Positions 34,853 to 43,717 of a stretch of DNA of 64,000 bases are shown here, piece by piece; the stretch's first letter is position 1; each line of letters starts with the position of its first letter. The DNA is from JABMNT01 sp048262655 (GTDB taxonomy: Bacteria > Pseudomonadota > Alphaproteobacteria > Rhodospirillales > Casp-alpha2): contig JBLXEY010000001.1 of the NCBI GenBank assembly GCA_048262655.1, positions 744,001 through 808,000 on the forward strand, given 5' to 3'. Both the position numbers and the translations under genes were made by a program. A model generated the notes under the pieces. It was not told the DNA's origin. It was given only the letters and a program-made list of their open reading frames with translations, and did not search any database.

Positions 34853-35623
34853 ATGGATAGTTTAAATACAACACAATCGAATGGAAAAGAATTACACCAT
34901 TTGACCGAAGACGAGATGCCATGGATGTTACGGGCTTGCGAAAGCCTCCGCCAGTTCGTAGACGCCTCTGGTCGGTTTGGCTCTTGGTTTATTGTCCCAC
35001 TTGTTATAATTACCGTTTTTGATGTAGGGCTAAGAAAAACTGGTGAGGTTCAGCTTTGGATGGTCGAAAACATCAGCCCTGTATTTGGCTCGACCCTTCT
35101 CCAGGAGCTGGAATGGCATTCTCATACGGTTCTATTTACCCTGGTCTTGGGTTATGGCTACATCTGGAATACTCATGTTCGGGTTGATCTGATTCGTGAA
35201 AACTTGGCTTTTAGAAAGAAGCTCATGATCGAATTTATCGGCCTGACATTCTTCTTTATTCCGTATCTGTGTGTCTTAACTTATTTTGCTAGCGTATATG
35301 CCTATGACTCATGGGCAATTAATGAAATCTCTGCCTCACAGGTAGGGCTCTCGCACCGATGGATTATTAAGTCTGTTCTGGTCATCGGTATTATCGTCTC
35401 AGTTCTTGCTGGTATTGCTGTATGGTTACAACTGGCATTTGCTATTTTTGGACAACGCAATTTGAGGTTCCCTATGATGACTCTCGAATGGCCAGAAGAA
35501 GGTGGAAACAAGATTGAAGGTAAGGAACGCCTTGATCTGTCGAAAGCCGAAGACCTTATGGCCAAGCGGACTCGGGAATTGAAAGAAAAGGCCGCGGCAG
35601 AGGAAGCCGCAAAGAATAAATGA
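34853..35623 (+). CDS. TRAP transporter small permease (DctQ type)
   Basis: 256 residues with four membrane segments typical of DctQ (around residues 43-62, 90-108, 128-150 and 172-195). HVRVDLIREN is the conserved cytoplasmic loop. The N-terminal 40 residues are polar, and the C-terminal tail is charged and rich in Glu, Lys and Ala (ELKEKAAAEEAAKNK), longer than usual. It completes the P-M-Q set of this TRAP transporter. Confidence 0.88.
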   Translation: MDSLNTTQSNGKELHHLTEDEMPWMLRACESLRQFVDASGRFGSWFIVPLVIITVFDVGLRKTGEVQLWMVENISPVFGSTLLQELEWHSHTVLFTLVLGYGYIWNTHVRVDLIRENLAFRKKLMIEFIGLTFFFIPYLCVLTYFASVYAYDSWAINEISASQVGLSHRWIIKSVLVIGIIVSVLAGIAVWLQLAFAIFGQRNLRFPMMTLEWPEEGGNKIEGKERLDLSKAEDLMAKRTRELKEKAAAEEAAKNK

Positions 35624-35646
35624 CCCAAACGAATAGGAACTGACGT

Positions 35647-36129
35647 ATGGCAATGGATTGGGATGGGCTTTTCAAAAAGTATATTTGGAATGACCAAACA
35701 ACCCCATACCTGACGGCAGTTCCGGATTTAAATCAACGCCAAGGCAAAAACGAAATATTCGTTTATTCGCTTTTCCTTGGCGTTTTTTTTACCGTTGTTG
35801 CTCTACTTACTTTGGGCAAGGCACAATTACAGTATGGATCAGGCGTCGGCTTCTATAGCTTTACCGTGGTCTGTGCTGCGGTCATCTTTGGCATATTAAA
35901 AAACTACCATGCAGCGCTCTATTTAAGCGCAACGCCTTTGGTATCTCTCGCCTACATATTGTTATATGGATTCGGGTCCGAACGCGAAAAGATCGACACC
36001 ATTATCGTCGCCGGTATCCTTTTGTTGCTCTTGCGTTATTCCCTGCGAATTGTTGCTGTCGCGCGGGCCTACCCGACATTACCGCCATCCGAGGGCTCCA
36101 ACTTAAGAGATAAACGCGGTGGCTTATAA
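35647..36129 (+). CDS. Unknown small membrane protein of the TRAP operon
   Basis: 160 residues with about four hydrophobic segments (near 40-58, 70-86, 90-108 and 118-135) after a polar N-terminus MAMDWDGLFKKYIWND. I recognise no family. It begins 23 bases after the small TRAP permease and is clearly in the same transcript. A similar gene order is seen in some TRAP operons of the TakP type as I recall, so an accessory transport role is possible, but this is not established. No catalytic motif is visible. Confidence 0.7.
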   Translation: MAMDWDGLFKKYIWNDQTTPYLTAVPDLNQRQGKNEIFVYSLFLGVFFTVVALLTLGKAQLQYGSGVGFYSFTVVCAAVIFGILKNYHAALYLSATPLVSLAYILLYGFGSEREKIDTIIVAGILLLLLRYSLRIVAVARAYPTLPPSEGSNLRDKRGGL

Positions 36130-36197
36130 TTTCTGATCCGAAAGAGTCATCTGAAAATACTTTAGGCGCATACATACTGGTATACGCGCGTCATTAT

Positions 36198-36503
36198 TTG
36201 CCCTTACACAAAAGACTATATCTGTGTGTAATGTCATTCACTGTGTTATCGCAGTTTATTTGGCCGTCGACTTGGTGGTTCTTTTGGCCCTTGGTCATTT
36301 GGACCCTTATTTTTATGCTCCATCTCATGGTCATCCGTACGATTGACGTTGATGATGAATGGGTCGACGAGAGGTCAAACAAGCTGGCAGACAACGCCTT
36401 CGATTTCGGACAAATGGAATCTATTCGCAAAAAAGCGTCCAGGACTGGTTACGGCGAAGCTTATGGGGCTGTTAAGGACGAAGAGCCTCCAGAGCAAAAT
36501 TAA
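36198..36503 (+). CDS. 2TM-domain small membrane protein
   Basis: About 101 residues in the part I can place, with two hydrophobic segments around a WPSTWWFFWPLVIW centre and a following DDEWVDER. This is the pattern of the 2TM domain seen in small bacterial membrane proteins. The start is unclear: TTG at 36198 and ATG at 36231 are available without good ribosome-binding sites. The open frame continues upstream with more sequence resembling the domain (LHKRLYL), so the true start may be an unusual codon nearer 36130. It follows the unknown membrane gene in the TRAP operon. Function unknown. Confidence 0.55.
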   Translation: MPLHKRLYLCVMSFTVLSQFIWPSTWWFFWPLVIWTLIFMLHLMVIRTIDVDDEWVDERSNKLADNAFDFGQMESIRKKASRTGYGEAYGAVKDEEPPEQN

Positions 36504-36600
36504 ATGTCGCCGGGTTGAACCATTTTTTGAAGTCGCAGGGGTCCGTTTAACGGCCTACAAACGTGACGGACAGTGTTTAAACTAAATCTGGGAGTCATCC

Positions 36601-37701
36601 ATGAAGATCGCAAAAGTTGATATTATCCCCCTAGCCATTCCTTTTGATTTTGGCGGCAAACCTTATGGCTGGGGGAAGCAGGTTTGGAGCAGCCTGAATA
36701 CAATGCTGGTGCGAATAGAGACCGATAACGGCATTGTTGGCTGGGGCGATGCTTTTAGTTACAGTTCACGCCGAGCCATTCAAGGAATTCTTGAGGAAAT
36801 GGTCTCGCCTATTCTGATCGGTGAAGATGCGACGGATATTTCAGGTCTGATGCACCGCCTGCAAAAAGACCTGCATTTGTTTGGCCGCTATGGGATGATG
36901 ATCCACGCTTTATCTGGTGTAGATATCGCACTTTGGGATATTGCCGGCAAAGCTGCAAATATGCCGCTTTGTAACTTATTGGGCGGTCGCGTTCGCGACG
37001 ACCTGATTGGCTACTCGAGTCTCTTTAAATATGCAGATCCGGACCTCGTTGGGCAAAAAACCAAAACCTCTCTGGATGACGGGTTCGGGCTGGTGAAACT
37101 TCACGAATCAAGCGTTCCAGAAGTCGCCGCTGCGCGGCAGGCTGCTGGCCCTGGGGTGCCGATAATGGTGGATACCAACTGCCCGTGGACACCGCAGCAG
37201 GCGCACGAAATGGCGCTTAAATTTAAACCCTATGATATCTTGTGGCTTGAAGAGCCTATATTCCCGCCAGAAGATTTTTCAGCTTTGGCAGAGCTGCGCT
37301 CAACGACCGGCGTGGCGATTGCGGCGGGAGAAAACGCCTGTACCGCATACCAGTTCAGGGAAATGTTTCGTGCCGGGGCCGTCACCTACGCACAGCCGAG
37401 CGTAACCAAAGTTGGTGGCATTACAGAATTTAGAAAAATTTCTGCAATGGCAGCGATGAATGGTGTCCAATTAATGCCCCACTCTCCCTACTTTGGTCCC
37501 GGCTTTCTGGCGACCCTGCATTTAACAGCCGCAGAAGCCAACCCCGGTTATATCGAATGGTTCTATCTGGACCGTGAAGCCTGCTTGTATGGTGATGCCA
37601 TCAAGCCCAAAAATGGGCTATATACGGTGCCAGACGGTCCCGGACTGGGGCTGGAACCGAACCCGGATGTCATAAAAGACTACCGTGTCACTGACGCCTA
37701 A
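36601..37701 (+). CDS. Mandelate racemase/muconate lactonizing enzyme (enolase superfamily) sugar-acid dehydratase candidate
   Basis: 366 residues. The enolase-superfamily barrel has Lys166 (VKLH), metal ligands Asp191, Glu217 and Glu244 (DTN, WLEEP, GEN), and a general-acid/base His294 in MPHSPYFGPGF. It would abstract the alpha proton of a carboxylate, most often dehydrating a sugar acid. The Asp that usually pairs with the His, in a QPDV-type motif, is Ser here (QPSVTKVGG, Ser267), which may shift specificity. It lies in the TRAP operon just before an aldo/keto reductase. Substrate unknown; a sugar acid imported by the TRAP system is the simplest idea. Confidence 0.85.
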   Translation: MKIAKVDIIPLAIPFDFGGKPYGWGKQVWSSLNTMLVRIETDNGIVGWGDAFSYSSRRAIQGILEEMVSPILIGEDATDISGLMHRLQKDLHLFGRYGMMIHALSGVDIALWDIAGKAANMPLCNLLGGRVRDDLIGYSSLFKYADPDLVGQKTKTSLDDGFGLVKLHESSVPEVAAARQAAGPGVPIMVDTNCPWTPQQAHEMALKFKPYDILWLEEPIFPPEDFSALAELRSTTGVAIAAGENACTAYQFREMFRAGAVTYAQPSVTKVGGITEFRKISAMAAMNGVQLMPHSPYFGPGFLATLHLTAAEANPGYIEWFYLDREACLYGDAIKPKNGLYTVPDGPGLGLEPNPDVIKDYRVTDA

Positions 37702-37718
37702 CGAAAGGGAACCGGATT

Positions 37719-38702
37719 ATGAAATATCGGAGACTTGGAAAAACCGACCTGCAGGTATCAGAAATCGTCTTTGGCGGGGGATTCGTTGGCGGTATATTGA
37801 TCGACCCGGATGACGAGACCAAACGAGAAGCCATACGTCGCGCCATCAACGCGGGTGTCAACTGGATCGACACAGCGGCATCTTACGGCCAGGGTAAATC
37901 CGAAGAGGCCCTTGGTTGGCTTTTGCCTGAGCTTGAGCAACAACCCTACCTGTCAACCAAAGTAAACATCGACGTCAATCGGCTCGATACCATCCACGAT
38001 CAGATTGAAGCCAGCCTGCACGCCAGCTTGAAACGCCTGAACCGTCAATCCGTGGACTTGATACAGCTGCATAATCGGATTGGTTCCCAAGTTGAGGATC
38101 GAACCCTGCTTGTAGAGCATGCCATAAAAGTCGCCGACAGCTTCGACAGGCTGCGCGAACAGGGACTCACGAAGTTCATCGGCTTCACAGCCCTTGGAGA
38201 GACGGATGCCTGTAAAGCGGTGATAAATTCGGGTCGCTTTGATACGGCGCAAGTTTACTACAATCTGATCAACCCAAGCGCCAGTTGGCCCGCGCCACGC
38301 GCATGGCAATGCCACGATTTTTCAGGTCTTTTGGCAGCTTGCACGGCAAATGATGTTGGCGTCATGAATATTCGGGTCTTCGCCGCCGGTGTTTTGGTCA
38401 CAGAAAATCGCCATGGCCGGGAAATACAAATCACATCCAATTCGGATATGAAGACTGAGGAGGCGCGCGCCCGCAAAATCCTAGAAGCCCTGGAGATGGA
38501 TGCCAAGGGCAACACTCCCTATGGTTCCCGGTCACAGGCCGCACTCCGTTTTGCCTTATCAAACCCCGCCCTGGCTTGCAGTGTCGTTGGCATGGCAGAA
38601 CTTAACCATCTCGATCAGGCCGTCGCGGCATCTGATATGGGCCCCCTACCAGCCTCAACTCTGGCGGCACTCGAAAACGTATATGACAGGACGGAGGCCT
38701 GA
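37719..38702 (+). CDS. Aldo/keto reductase
   Basis: 327 residues, a TIM-barrel NAD(P)H oxidoreductase. The catalytic tetrad is complete: Asp51 and Tyr56 in DTAASYGQG, Lys81 in STKVNID, His118 in QLHNRI. It follows the enolase-superfamily gene by 17 bases and precedes the cupin gene by four, so all three are co-transcribed. Relatives include L-fucose and D-threo-aldose dehydrogenases, which oxidise sugars to lactones; the direction here is not known. Confidence 0.88.
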   Translation: MKYRRLGKTDLQVSEIVFGGGFVGGILIDPDDETKREAIRRAINAGVNWIDTAASYGQGKSEEALGWLLPELEQQPYLSTKVNIDVNRLDTIHDQIEASLHASLKRLNRQSVDLIQLHNRIGSQVEDRTLLVEHAIKVADSFDRLREQGLTKFIGFTALGETDACKAVINSGRFDTAQVYYNLINPSASWPAPRAWQCHDFSGLLAACTANDVGVMNIRVFAAGVLVTENRHGREIQITSNSDMKTEEARARKILEALEMDAKGNTPYGSRSQAALRFALSNPALACSVVGMAELNHLDQAVAASDMGPLPASTLAALENVYDRTEA

Positions 38703-38706
38703 TTAA

Positions 38707-39156
38707 ATGACGACAGCCATTACACCTAATGCAGACAACCATAGCGGATTAACGTCAATGGCGTCTCGATTTGTCGAAGTCGAAAACTTGCCATGGGAAC
38801 CAACCATGGTTGACGGTGTGGAGACGAAAACCCTGTTGTTCGAAAAGTCATCCGGACTGCTTACTGTGATCATGAAGATGGCACCGGGCGCCGCACTTCC
38901 GGACCATGCGCACATGCAGATCGAACAAACATTTGTCCTGGAGGGAACACTTGTTTGCGGTGAAGGTGAATGTCGAAAAGGCGACTTTGTCTGGCGTCCT
39001 GCAGGCAGTCGCCATAAGGCATGGAGCCCCGATGGCGGTCTGATGCTTGCGATTTTTCAGGTTCCGAACAAGTTCTTTATGAATAGCGCGGAACAAGACA
39101 TTCTTGGTCAAAACTGGAATGAGCTATGGGGAAAGTGCAAGAATATGAGGAGCTGA
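38707..39156 (+). CDS. Cupin-domain protein
   Basis: 149 residues with one beta-barrel. The first cupin motif gives His67, His69 and Glu73 (PDHAHMQIEQ); the second gives RPAGSRH with His103, so a metal site is complete. It may be a sugar isomerase, lyase or dioxygenase-like enzyme, or an acetylacetone-cleaving type; the sequence does not decide. It is the last gene before a hairpin and ends the dehydratase-reductase-cupin run. Confidence 0.8.
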   Translation: MTTAITPNADNHSGLTSMASRFVEVENLPWEPTMVDGVETKTLLFEKSSGLLTVIMKMAPGAALPDHAHMQIEQTFVLEGTLVCGEGECRKGDFVWRPAGSRHKAWSPDGGLMLAIFQVPNKFFMNSAEQDILGQNWNELWGKCKNMRS

Positions 39157-39164
39157 TATCCCTG

Positions 39165-39195
39165 CCTTGATGCCAAACATCAAGGCGCATTCTTT
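39165..39195 (+). terminator. Hairpin after the cupin gene
   Basis: CCTTGATG-CCAAA-CATCAAGG, eight perfect pairs, then CGCATTCTTT. The U tract is weak and offset, so termination may be partial, leaving some transcription into the SDR gene at 39281. Confidence 0.5.
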
Positions 39196-39280
39196 ACCCT
39201 AAATCTCTTTACGAAACGCTCTGGCCAGGAGGCTTCCCGGCTAAGACCTAAACGCGATAAAAAGCAGGAATACAGAGAAG

Positions 39281-40003
39281 ATGACACACGACTACGCATT
39301 GGTGACAGGTGGCGCACTGAATATTGGGAAAGCAATTTGCGAACGCCTGACGGAAGATGGTTTGCAGGTTATTACGCTGGATATTACGGAACCTGAACAT
39401 GACTCATATGTGCACTTCGAACCTGTTGACCTGTCAAATGCAGAAAATACACAAGCATGTCTGAAAAATCTGACAAATAAGTTCGCAATTACACGGCTGG
39501 TAAACAATGTGGGCATCGTGGCACCGGCCCCTTTGGAAGATGTTAGCATTGATGACTTTGAGAAAGTTATGAACACGAACGCAAGATCAGCACTTATTTG
39601 TACACAAGCTGTGCTTCCCGCCATGAAACAACACAAATTTGGGCGGATCGTATCGACCGCAAGTCGGGTTATTCAGGGAAAAGAATTAAGAAGCAACTAT
39701 GGCGCCTCAAAAGGGGCGATTGTTGCCATGAGCAAGACGTGGGCCCTTGAATTGGCAGAATATGGTATCACGGTGAATTGCGTGGCTCCCGGCCCTATTG
39801 CGACGTCCGCCTTTTGGCGGAATAACCCTGTCGGATCAGATCGCGCAAACTCGATTGTTAACGGAATTCCATTGGGACGCATGGGGACACCTGAAGATAT
39901 CGCCCATTCCGTGAGTTACTATCTCGATTCGAGAAGCTCGTTTGTTACAGGACAAGTGGAGTATGTGTGCGGCGGCTTAACCATCGGATCACCCGGGTTT
40001 TAA
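39281..40003 (+). CDS. Short-chain dehydrogenase/reductase (SDR)
   Basis: 240 residues, classical SDR. Cofactor motif TGGALNIG at 9-16, then NNVG near 75-78; Ser128, Tyr140 and Lys144 form the catalytic set. It lies about 125 bases after the cupin, beyond a weak hairpin, on the same strand, and could belong to the same sugar-acid pathway as a keto-acid or polyol dehydrogenase. The divergence from the other SDRs in the window is large, so it is not a recent duplicate of them. Confidence 0.87.
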   Translation: MTHDYALVTGGALNIGKAICERLTEDGLQVITLDITEPEHDSYVHFEPVDLSNAENTQACLKNLTNKFAITRLVNNVGIVAPAPLEDVSIDDFEKVMNTNARSALICTQAVLPAMKQHKFGRIVSTASRVIQGKELRSNYGASKGAIVAMSKTWALELAEYGITVNCVAPGPIATSAFWRNNPVGSDRANSIVNGIPLGRMGTPEDIAHSVSYYLDSRSSFVTGQVEYVCGGLTIGSPGF

Positions 40004-40063
40004 ACGGAAAATTTTCGCCTGGATCTGATTCAAACGCTGGCCTAAACAAACAATTTGCCTTGC

Positions 40064-40087
40064 ATATAGTATACATGGAAACTATAT
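40064..40087. promoter_or_regulatory. Inverted repeat, probable MarR operator
   Basis: ATATAGT, ten bases, ACTATAT, with TGCA flanking on both sides (one-base offset). It sits directly before the marR-type start codon at 40095. MarR regulators usually bind such a palindrome over their own promoter. Confidence 0.6.
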
Positions 40088-40094
40088 TGCAGAA

Positions 40095-40571
40095 ATGGAA
40101 GAAGAGAACCTCGATCGCAATTTTGGCTTCTTGACGCACGACGTCGCGCGGCTCATGCAAAACGACTTTGACCGTCGTGTCCGCGACCTTGGTCTGACTC
40201 GTGCGCAATGGCGTGTCCTCATGTGGGTTTATCGAACACCCGGGGTTTCACAGTCCGAACTGGCGGATACGCTGGATGTGCAAAAAGCGGCGCTCGGTCG
40301 CATGCTTGATCGTTTGGCAGATAAGGGCTGGATAAACCGTCAGGCTGACGCCGAAGACCGACGCGTCCGACGGGTTCATCTGTCGAAAGAAGTCAAACCC
40401 CTGATCGCGACCATGCGCAAAATCGCAGCGGAATTGCGCGCCGCGGCAATGGTAGGAATTCCAGAGCACGACCGGGAGCGTTTTGTCGATACGCTCCTCA
40501 TAATGAAGAACAATCTGGTCGCATTTCAAGCCGAAGACACAAACGGTATAGAGAACACAGTCGATGAATGA
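40095..40571 (+). CDS. MarR-family transcriptional regulator
   Basis: 158 residues with the MarR winged-helix core: LTRAQWRVLMWVYRTPGVSQ and the recognition helix LDVQKAALGRMLDRLADKGW around residues 58-78, then a DRRVRRVHL wing. It overlaps the HlyD-type gene by eight bases and has an inverted repeat just upstream, so autoregulation of a MarR-HlyD-LysE unit is likely. The inducing compound is unknown. Confidence 0.9.
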   Translation: MEEENLDRNFGFLTHDVARLMQNDFDRRVRDLGLTRAQWRVLMWVYRTPGVSQSELADTLDVQKAALGRMLDRLADKGWINRQADAEDRRVRRVHLSKEVKPLIATMRKIAAELRAAAMVGIPEHDRERFVDTLLIMKNNLVAFQAEDTNGIENTVDE

Positions 40572-41739
40572 AACCTCTGCAAAAAAAACCAAAGCTGCGG
40601 AGCCTGTCGAAGTAACCAAGCCAGACCCCGCCCCTCCTGTTGCGAAAACAGGAACCATGCGCAAATGGGTCCGTCGCATTCTTTTGGCACCGTTGATACC
40701 CCTACTGCTCTTGGTAGGGGCTTGGTTCTACGAAAATACAGGACGAATCATTACGACAGAGAATGCCTACGTTAAAACGAATATTACGCCGATTACGTCG
40801 ATCATATCTGGCCCGGTAACAGAAGTTGCCGTGGTTGAAAATCAATCTGTCAAAGCTGGGGATCTTCTATTTCAAATCAACCCGGACCAATACATTTACG
40901 CACTGGAAGCGGCGGAAGCTGATCTTGCAACTGCCAGAATAACCGTCGAAGGCCTGAAGTCTGACTTTCGCCAGTACGGTGTTGAATTAAAAGAAGCTGG
41001 GGAACGCCTCCACTTTAACCAACTCAAACTTGATCGCCAAAAAACCTTAGAATCAAAGAAGTTTGGTCGCAGGGCGCTAATGGAAGAAGCCGAGTATAAT
41101 CTGGCAGCGGCGCGCCAACATGAAAGTTCCATCCGCGAACGCAGGCGCAAAGCGTTGATCAGTTTACAGGGAAACCCCGAGTTACCGGTTGACGAACATC
41201 CATCGGTGAAAGAAAAAATTGCATTGCGTAACAAAGCAGCAACAAATTTGAATAACACCCGAATTTACGCGCCGGCTGACGGGATTGTCAGCAACGTAAA
41301 CCTGCGGACCAGCGAATATCTGGAAGAAGGGGATACGGTTTTCAGCCTCGTAGAAACGTCTAATATTTGGGTCGAAGCAAATTTAAAGGAAACCCAATTG
41401 ACCCATATGAAGCTGGGGCAATCGGCTGAGTTTGTGGCTGATTCCTACCCTGATGTCGTTTGGAAATCAAAAGTTATGACGATCAGCCCGGCAACAGGGG
41501 CTGAATTTGCACTTCTCCCTGCACAAAACGCTAGCGGCAACTGGGTTAAAGTTGTTCAGCGCTTGCCCGTTCGCTTCTCTGTTACTCCTGAAGAGGGTAA
41601 GCCGGAGCTGCGGGCTGGAATGACCGTGACTGTTTCCATTGACACGGAGCGCGAACGTACGGTCGAAGATTTGTGGCAAGAAATTCTGAAAAAACTTGAT
41701 GATTTAAAAACCAAATATTTCCCCGAAGTCGCTTTCTAG
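40564..41739 (+). CDS. HlyD/EmrA-type membrane-fusion protein
   Basis: 391 residues. One N-terminal membrane anchor (about residues 37-53) follows a Pro/Lys-rich cytoplasmic stretch. Then comes a lipoyl-type barrel half, a helical hairpin (about 110-195), and the second barrel half with YAPADGIVSNV and the EANLKETQL segment. This is the EmrA class that links an inner-membrane pump to the outer membrane. The usual partner, an EmrB-type MFS pump, is not next to it; a LysE-family exporter follows instead. The next MFS gene is on the opposite strand and of another type. Confidence 0.88.
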   Translation: MNETSAKKTKAAEPVEVTKPDPAPPVAKTGTMRKWVRRILLAPLIPLLLLVGAWFYENTGRIITTENAYVKTNITPITSIISGPVTEVAVVENQSVKAGDLLFQINPDQYIYALEAAEADLATARITVEGLKSDFRQYGVELKEAGERLHFNQLKLDRQKTLESKKFGRRALMEEAEYNLAAARQHESSIRERRRKALISLQGNPELPVDEHPSVKEKIALRNKAATNLNNTRIYAPADGIVSNVNLRTSEYLEEGDTVFSLVETSNIWVEANLKETQLTHMKLGQSAEFVADSYPDVVWKSKVMTISPATGAEFALLPAQNASGNWVKVVQRLPVRFSVTPEEGKPELRAGMTVTVSIDTERERTVEDLWQEILKKLDDLKTKYFPEVAF

Positions 41740-41777
41740 TAAACAGACCGACCCTTTATCCAGGATACCCCACTTAA

Positions 41778-42371
41778 ATGATTGCATATATTGCGGCGGT
41801 CGTCTTTTTGATCATAACGCCAGGTCCCGGCGTCCTGACAACGGCGGGGGTAGGGTCAGCCTACGGGTTTCGGGCCGGCTTTGCCTATATGTCCGGGATT
41901 ATTTTTGGATCATTGCTGGTTATGGCCTCCGTCGCGTCCGGGCTTGCGGCAATTGTTTTATCCGTACCGTTTGTCCGAACGGTCTTGTTGATCGCCTCGC
42001 TTGGCTATCTTTTATATCTAGCCTTTAGAATTGCGACCTCAGGTGCCCGGGTCGCCTTCATAGAAACGGATCGCCCGCTCGGGTTCCTCAATGGCATGAC
42101 CCTGTCGGTCATTAATCCAAAAGCCTATGCGGTCGCGACAACAATATTCAGTGGCTTTGCAATAATCCCCGAAAGCCCTATTTTGGAATCTCTGGTTAAG
42201 ATCGCCATTTTCGCCAGCATTTCCGTTCCCGTTCACTTTATCTGGCTATACGCCGGAGCGTCCCTGAAACGTCTTGGCCTAAGCCTAGGCGCCATGCGTG
42301 TGATCAACGTGGGAATGGCTTTCGCCATGTTGGCTGTTGTTGCTTTGGCGCTCTATTCGTCAGAATTTTGA
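41778..42371 (+). CDS. LysE/RhtB-family translocator
   Basis: 197 residues, about six membrane segments, with the family's ITPGPGVLTTAGVG near the N-terminus (residues 14-27) and a LNGMTLSVINPKA loop near 97. The family exports amino acids and related small molecules. It follows the HlyD gene by about 40 bases and is probably in the same MarR-controlled unit. Its 3' end overlaps the convergent MFS gene by 19 bases. Confidence 0.86.
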   Translation: MIAYIAAVVFLIITPGPGVLTTAGVGSAYGFRAGFAYMSGIIFGSLLVMASVASGLAAIVLSVPFVRTVLLIASLGYLLYLAFRIATSGARVAFIETDRPLGFLNGMTLSVINPKAYAVATTIFSGFAIIPESPILESLVKIAIFASISVPVHFIWLYAGASLKRLGLSLGAMRVINVGMAFAMLAVVALALYSSEF

Positions 42372-43654
42372 GACGGTTCATTAAGGTGTTTGGGTTCGCG
42401 TAAAAACAGAACAACAAACGCCATGGTTACTGGAAGCAAGGCCAAACCCAGCAGCATCGGCGCGAAATCTCCAAAGTAATCAAATCCATATCCTGGCAAC
42501 ACAGGCCCCAGTGATGCGCCGACGACGGCCACCAACTGGCCAGCGCCCTGAACACTGCCAATATGTTTGCGCCCAAAATAGCGGGCAAACATAAACGAGA
42601 AAAACGTCATGGTTACCGCGTTATTTAGTCCAAAACATGCGGCATAAACCAAGGCTGATGGCAAATCAGTCACAAAGGTAACACTGACAAGAGAGGATGC
42701 CATGACGAGTAGCCCCCCGGAGAATATCCAATGAGTCGGAAACCGGTCCAGCAATCGTCCCACCATCGGGATACACACGGCCATGACAAGTGCCGAAATT
42801 GCAAACATCTTGGATGAAATCTGCGGAGCTAAACCTTGACTGTCAAAGATCGAAACTTGAAAGAAATGTAGCGATGTTACCAACATTGATAAGCTGAACA
42901 TGCCGGCAGATAGAATATAAAACGTTGGCGTGTGAAGCGCCTCATTTAACGTAAGCCCAGTGATTGCGCCTTCCGCACCCTTAGCTGTCCCATCGGGGTT
43001 ATCCTTTGGTATTTCGCCGTCAGGCTTTAACCCGACGTCCTCTGGTTTGTTTATGACGAAGAAGATAATAGGGACCAGCAACAACGCCCAGGTTGTCCCG
43101 CCAAGAATAAACCATGCTTGCCGCCACCCAAATCCATCAACCAACCACTGCGCCAAAGCCGGGTGCACGGCCATGGACAACGTGAAACCAAGGCCCATTA
43201 ACCCCATCGCAAATCCACGTTTTTTTGCAAACCACTGGGAAACGATATTAACGCTTCCCATCATTAACGATCCCTGACCAAAGAAACGGAGTGATGCGTA
43301 GCCGATCGACAGCCAAATTATGCCCGTCGACATGCCAAATGCGATACAGGCACATCCAAGGAAAAGTGCAATAATCGTCATCATGTATCGGGCCCCATGA
43401 CGATCAATCAATCGCCCCATCAGGGGTAAACAGACCGCAGCGAAAAGTGTTGCGCCGCCGTAGGCAGAGGCGATTTCCGTGGCCGTGATACCAAGGTCTT
43501 TGCTAATGGGGCCGACAAAAACACTGAACGTATGCGACTGGCCTGGTCCACTGGCGAACATCCCCAGGGCCCCAATGGCCAGCACCACCCAGCCATAAAA
43601 AAACTTCGACTGGGTTCTTTGAACGATCCGTTCTCTCAATTGGGCAAGAGCCAT
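42353..43654 (-). CDS. MFS transporter, OFA/monocarboxylate type
   Basis: 433 residues, twelve membrane segments. Features include FYGWVVLAIGALGMF in the first segment, a long central loop with DGEIPKDNPDG near residue 215, and GRLIDRHGARY between the second and third. This fits the oxalate/formate-antiporter-like branch, which carries small carboxylates. It is downstream of the amidohydrolase gene on the same strand, 63 bases away, so it may import the lactone or acid used by that island. Substrate not determined. Confidence 0.86.
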   Translation of the reverse strand: MALAQLRERIVQRTQSKFFYGWVVLAIGALGMFASGPGQSHTFSVFVGPISKDLGITATEIASAYGGATLFAAVCLPLMGRLIDRHGARYMMTIIALFLGCACIAFGMSTGIIWLSIGYASLRFFGQGSLMMGSVNIVSQWFAKKRGFAMGLMGLGFTLSMAVHPALAQWLVDGFGWRQAWFILGGTTWALLLVPIIFFVINKPEDVGLKPDGEIPKDNPDGTAKGAEGAITGLTLNEALHTPTFYILSAGMFSLSMLVTSLHFFQVSIFDSQGLAPQISSKMFAISALVMAVCIPMVGRLLDRFPTHWIFSGGLLVMASSLVSVTFVTDLPSALVYAACFGLNNAVTMTFFSFMFARYFGRKHIGSVQGAGQLVAVVGASLGPVLPGYGFDYFGDFAPMLLGLALLPVTMAFVVLFLREPKHLNEPSQNSDE

Positions 43655-43667
43655 TGTATTTTCCTAT

Positions 43668-43677
43668 ATGTGCACAT
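43668..43677. promoter_or_regulatory. Perfect 10-base palindrome before the MFS gene
   Basis: ATGTGCACAT ends about 14 bases before the MFS start codon, in the short gap after the amidohydrolase gene. It may be an operator, but a palindrome of this size can occur by chance. Confidence 0.25.
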
Positions 43678-43717
43678 CGCGGAGCATTATGAGATGGAAT
43701 ATTCTGAAGGGAAACAA

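Noticed and set aside
36174..36183. CTGGTATA-like word before the 2TM gene as a third GntR operator
   Set aside because: Only the 8-base core matches the apn operator, it is not placed at a promoter, and it lies inside what may be coding sequence.
43668..43677. ATGTGCACAT as a confirmed operator
   Set aside because: A single short palindrome with no second copy and no regulator assigned; kept only as a low-confidence site.
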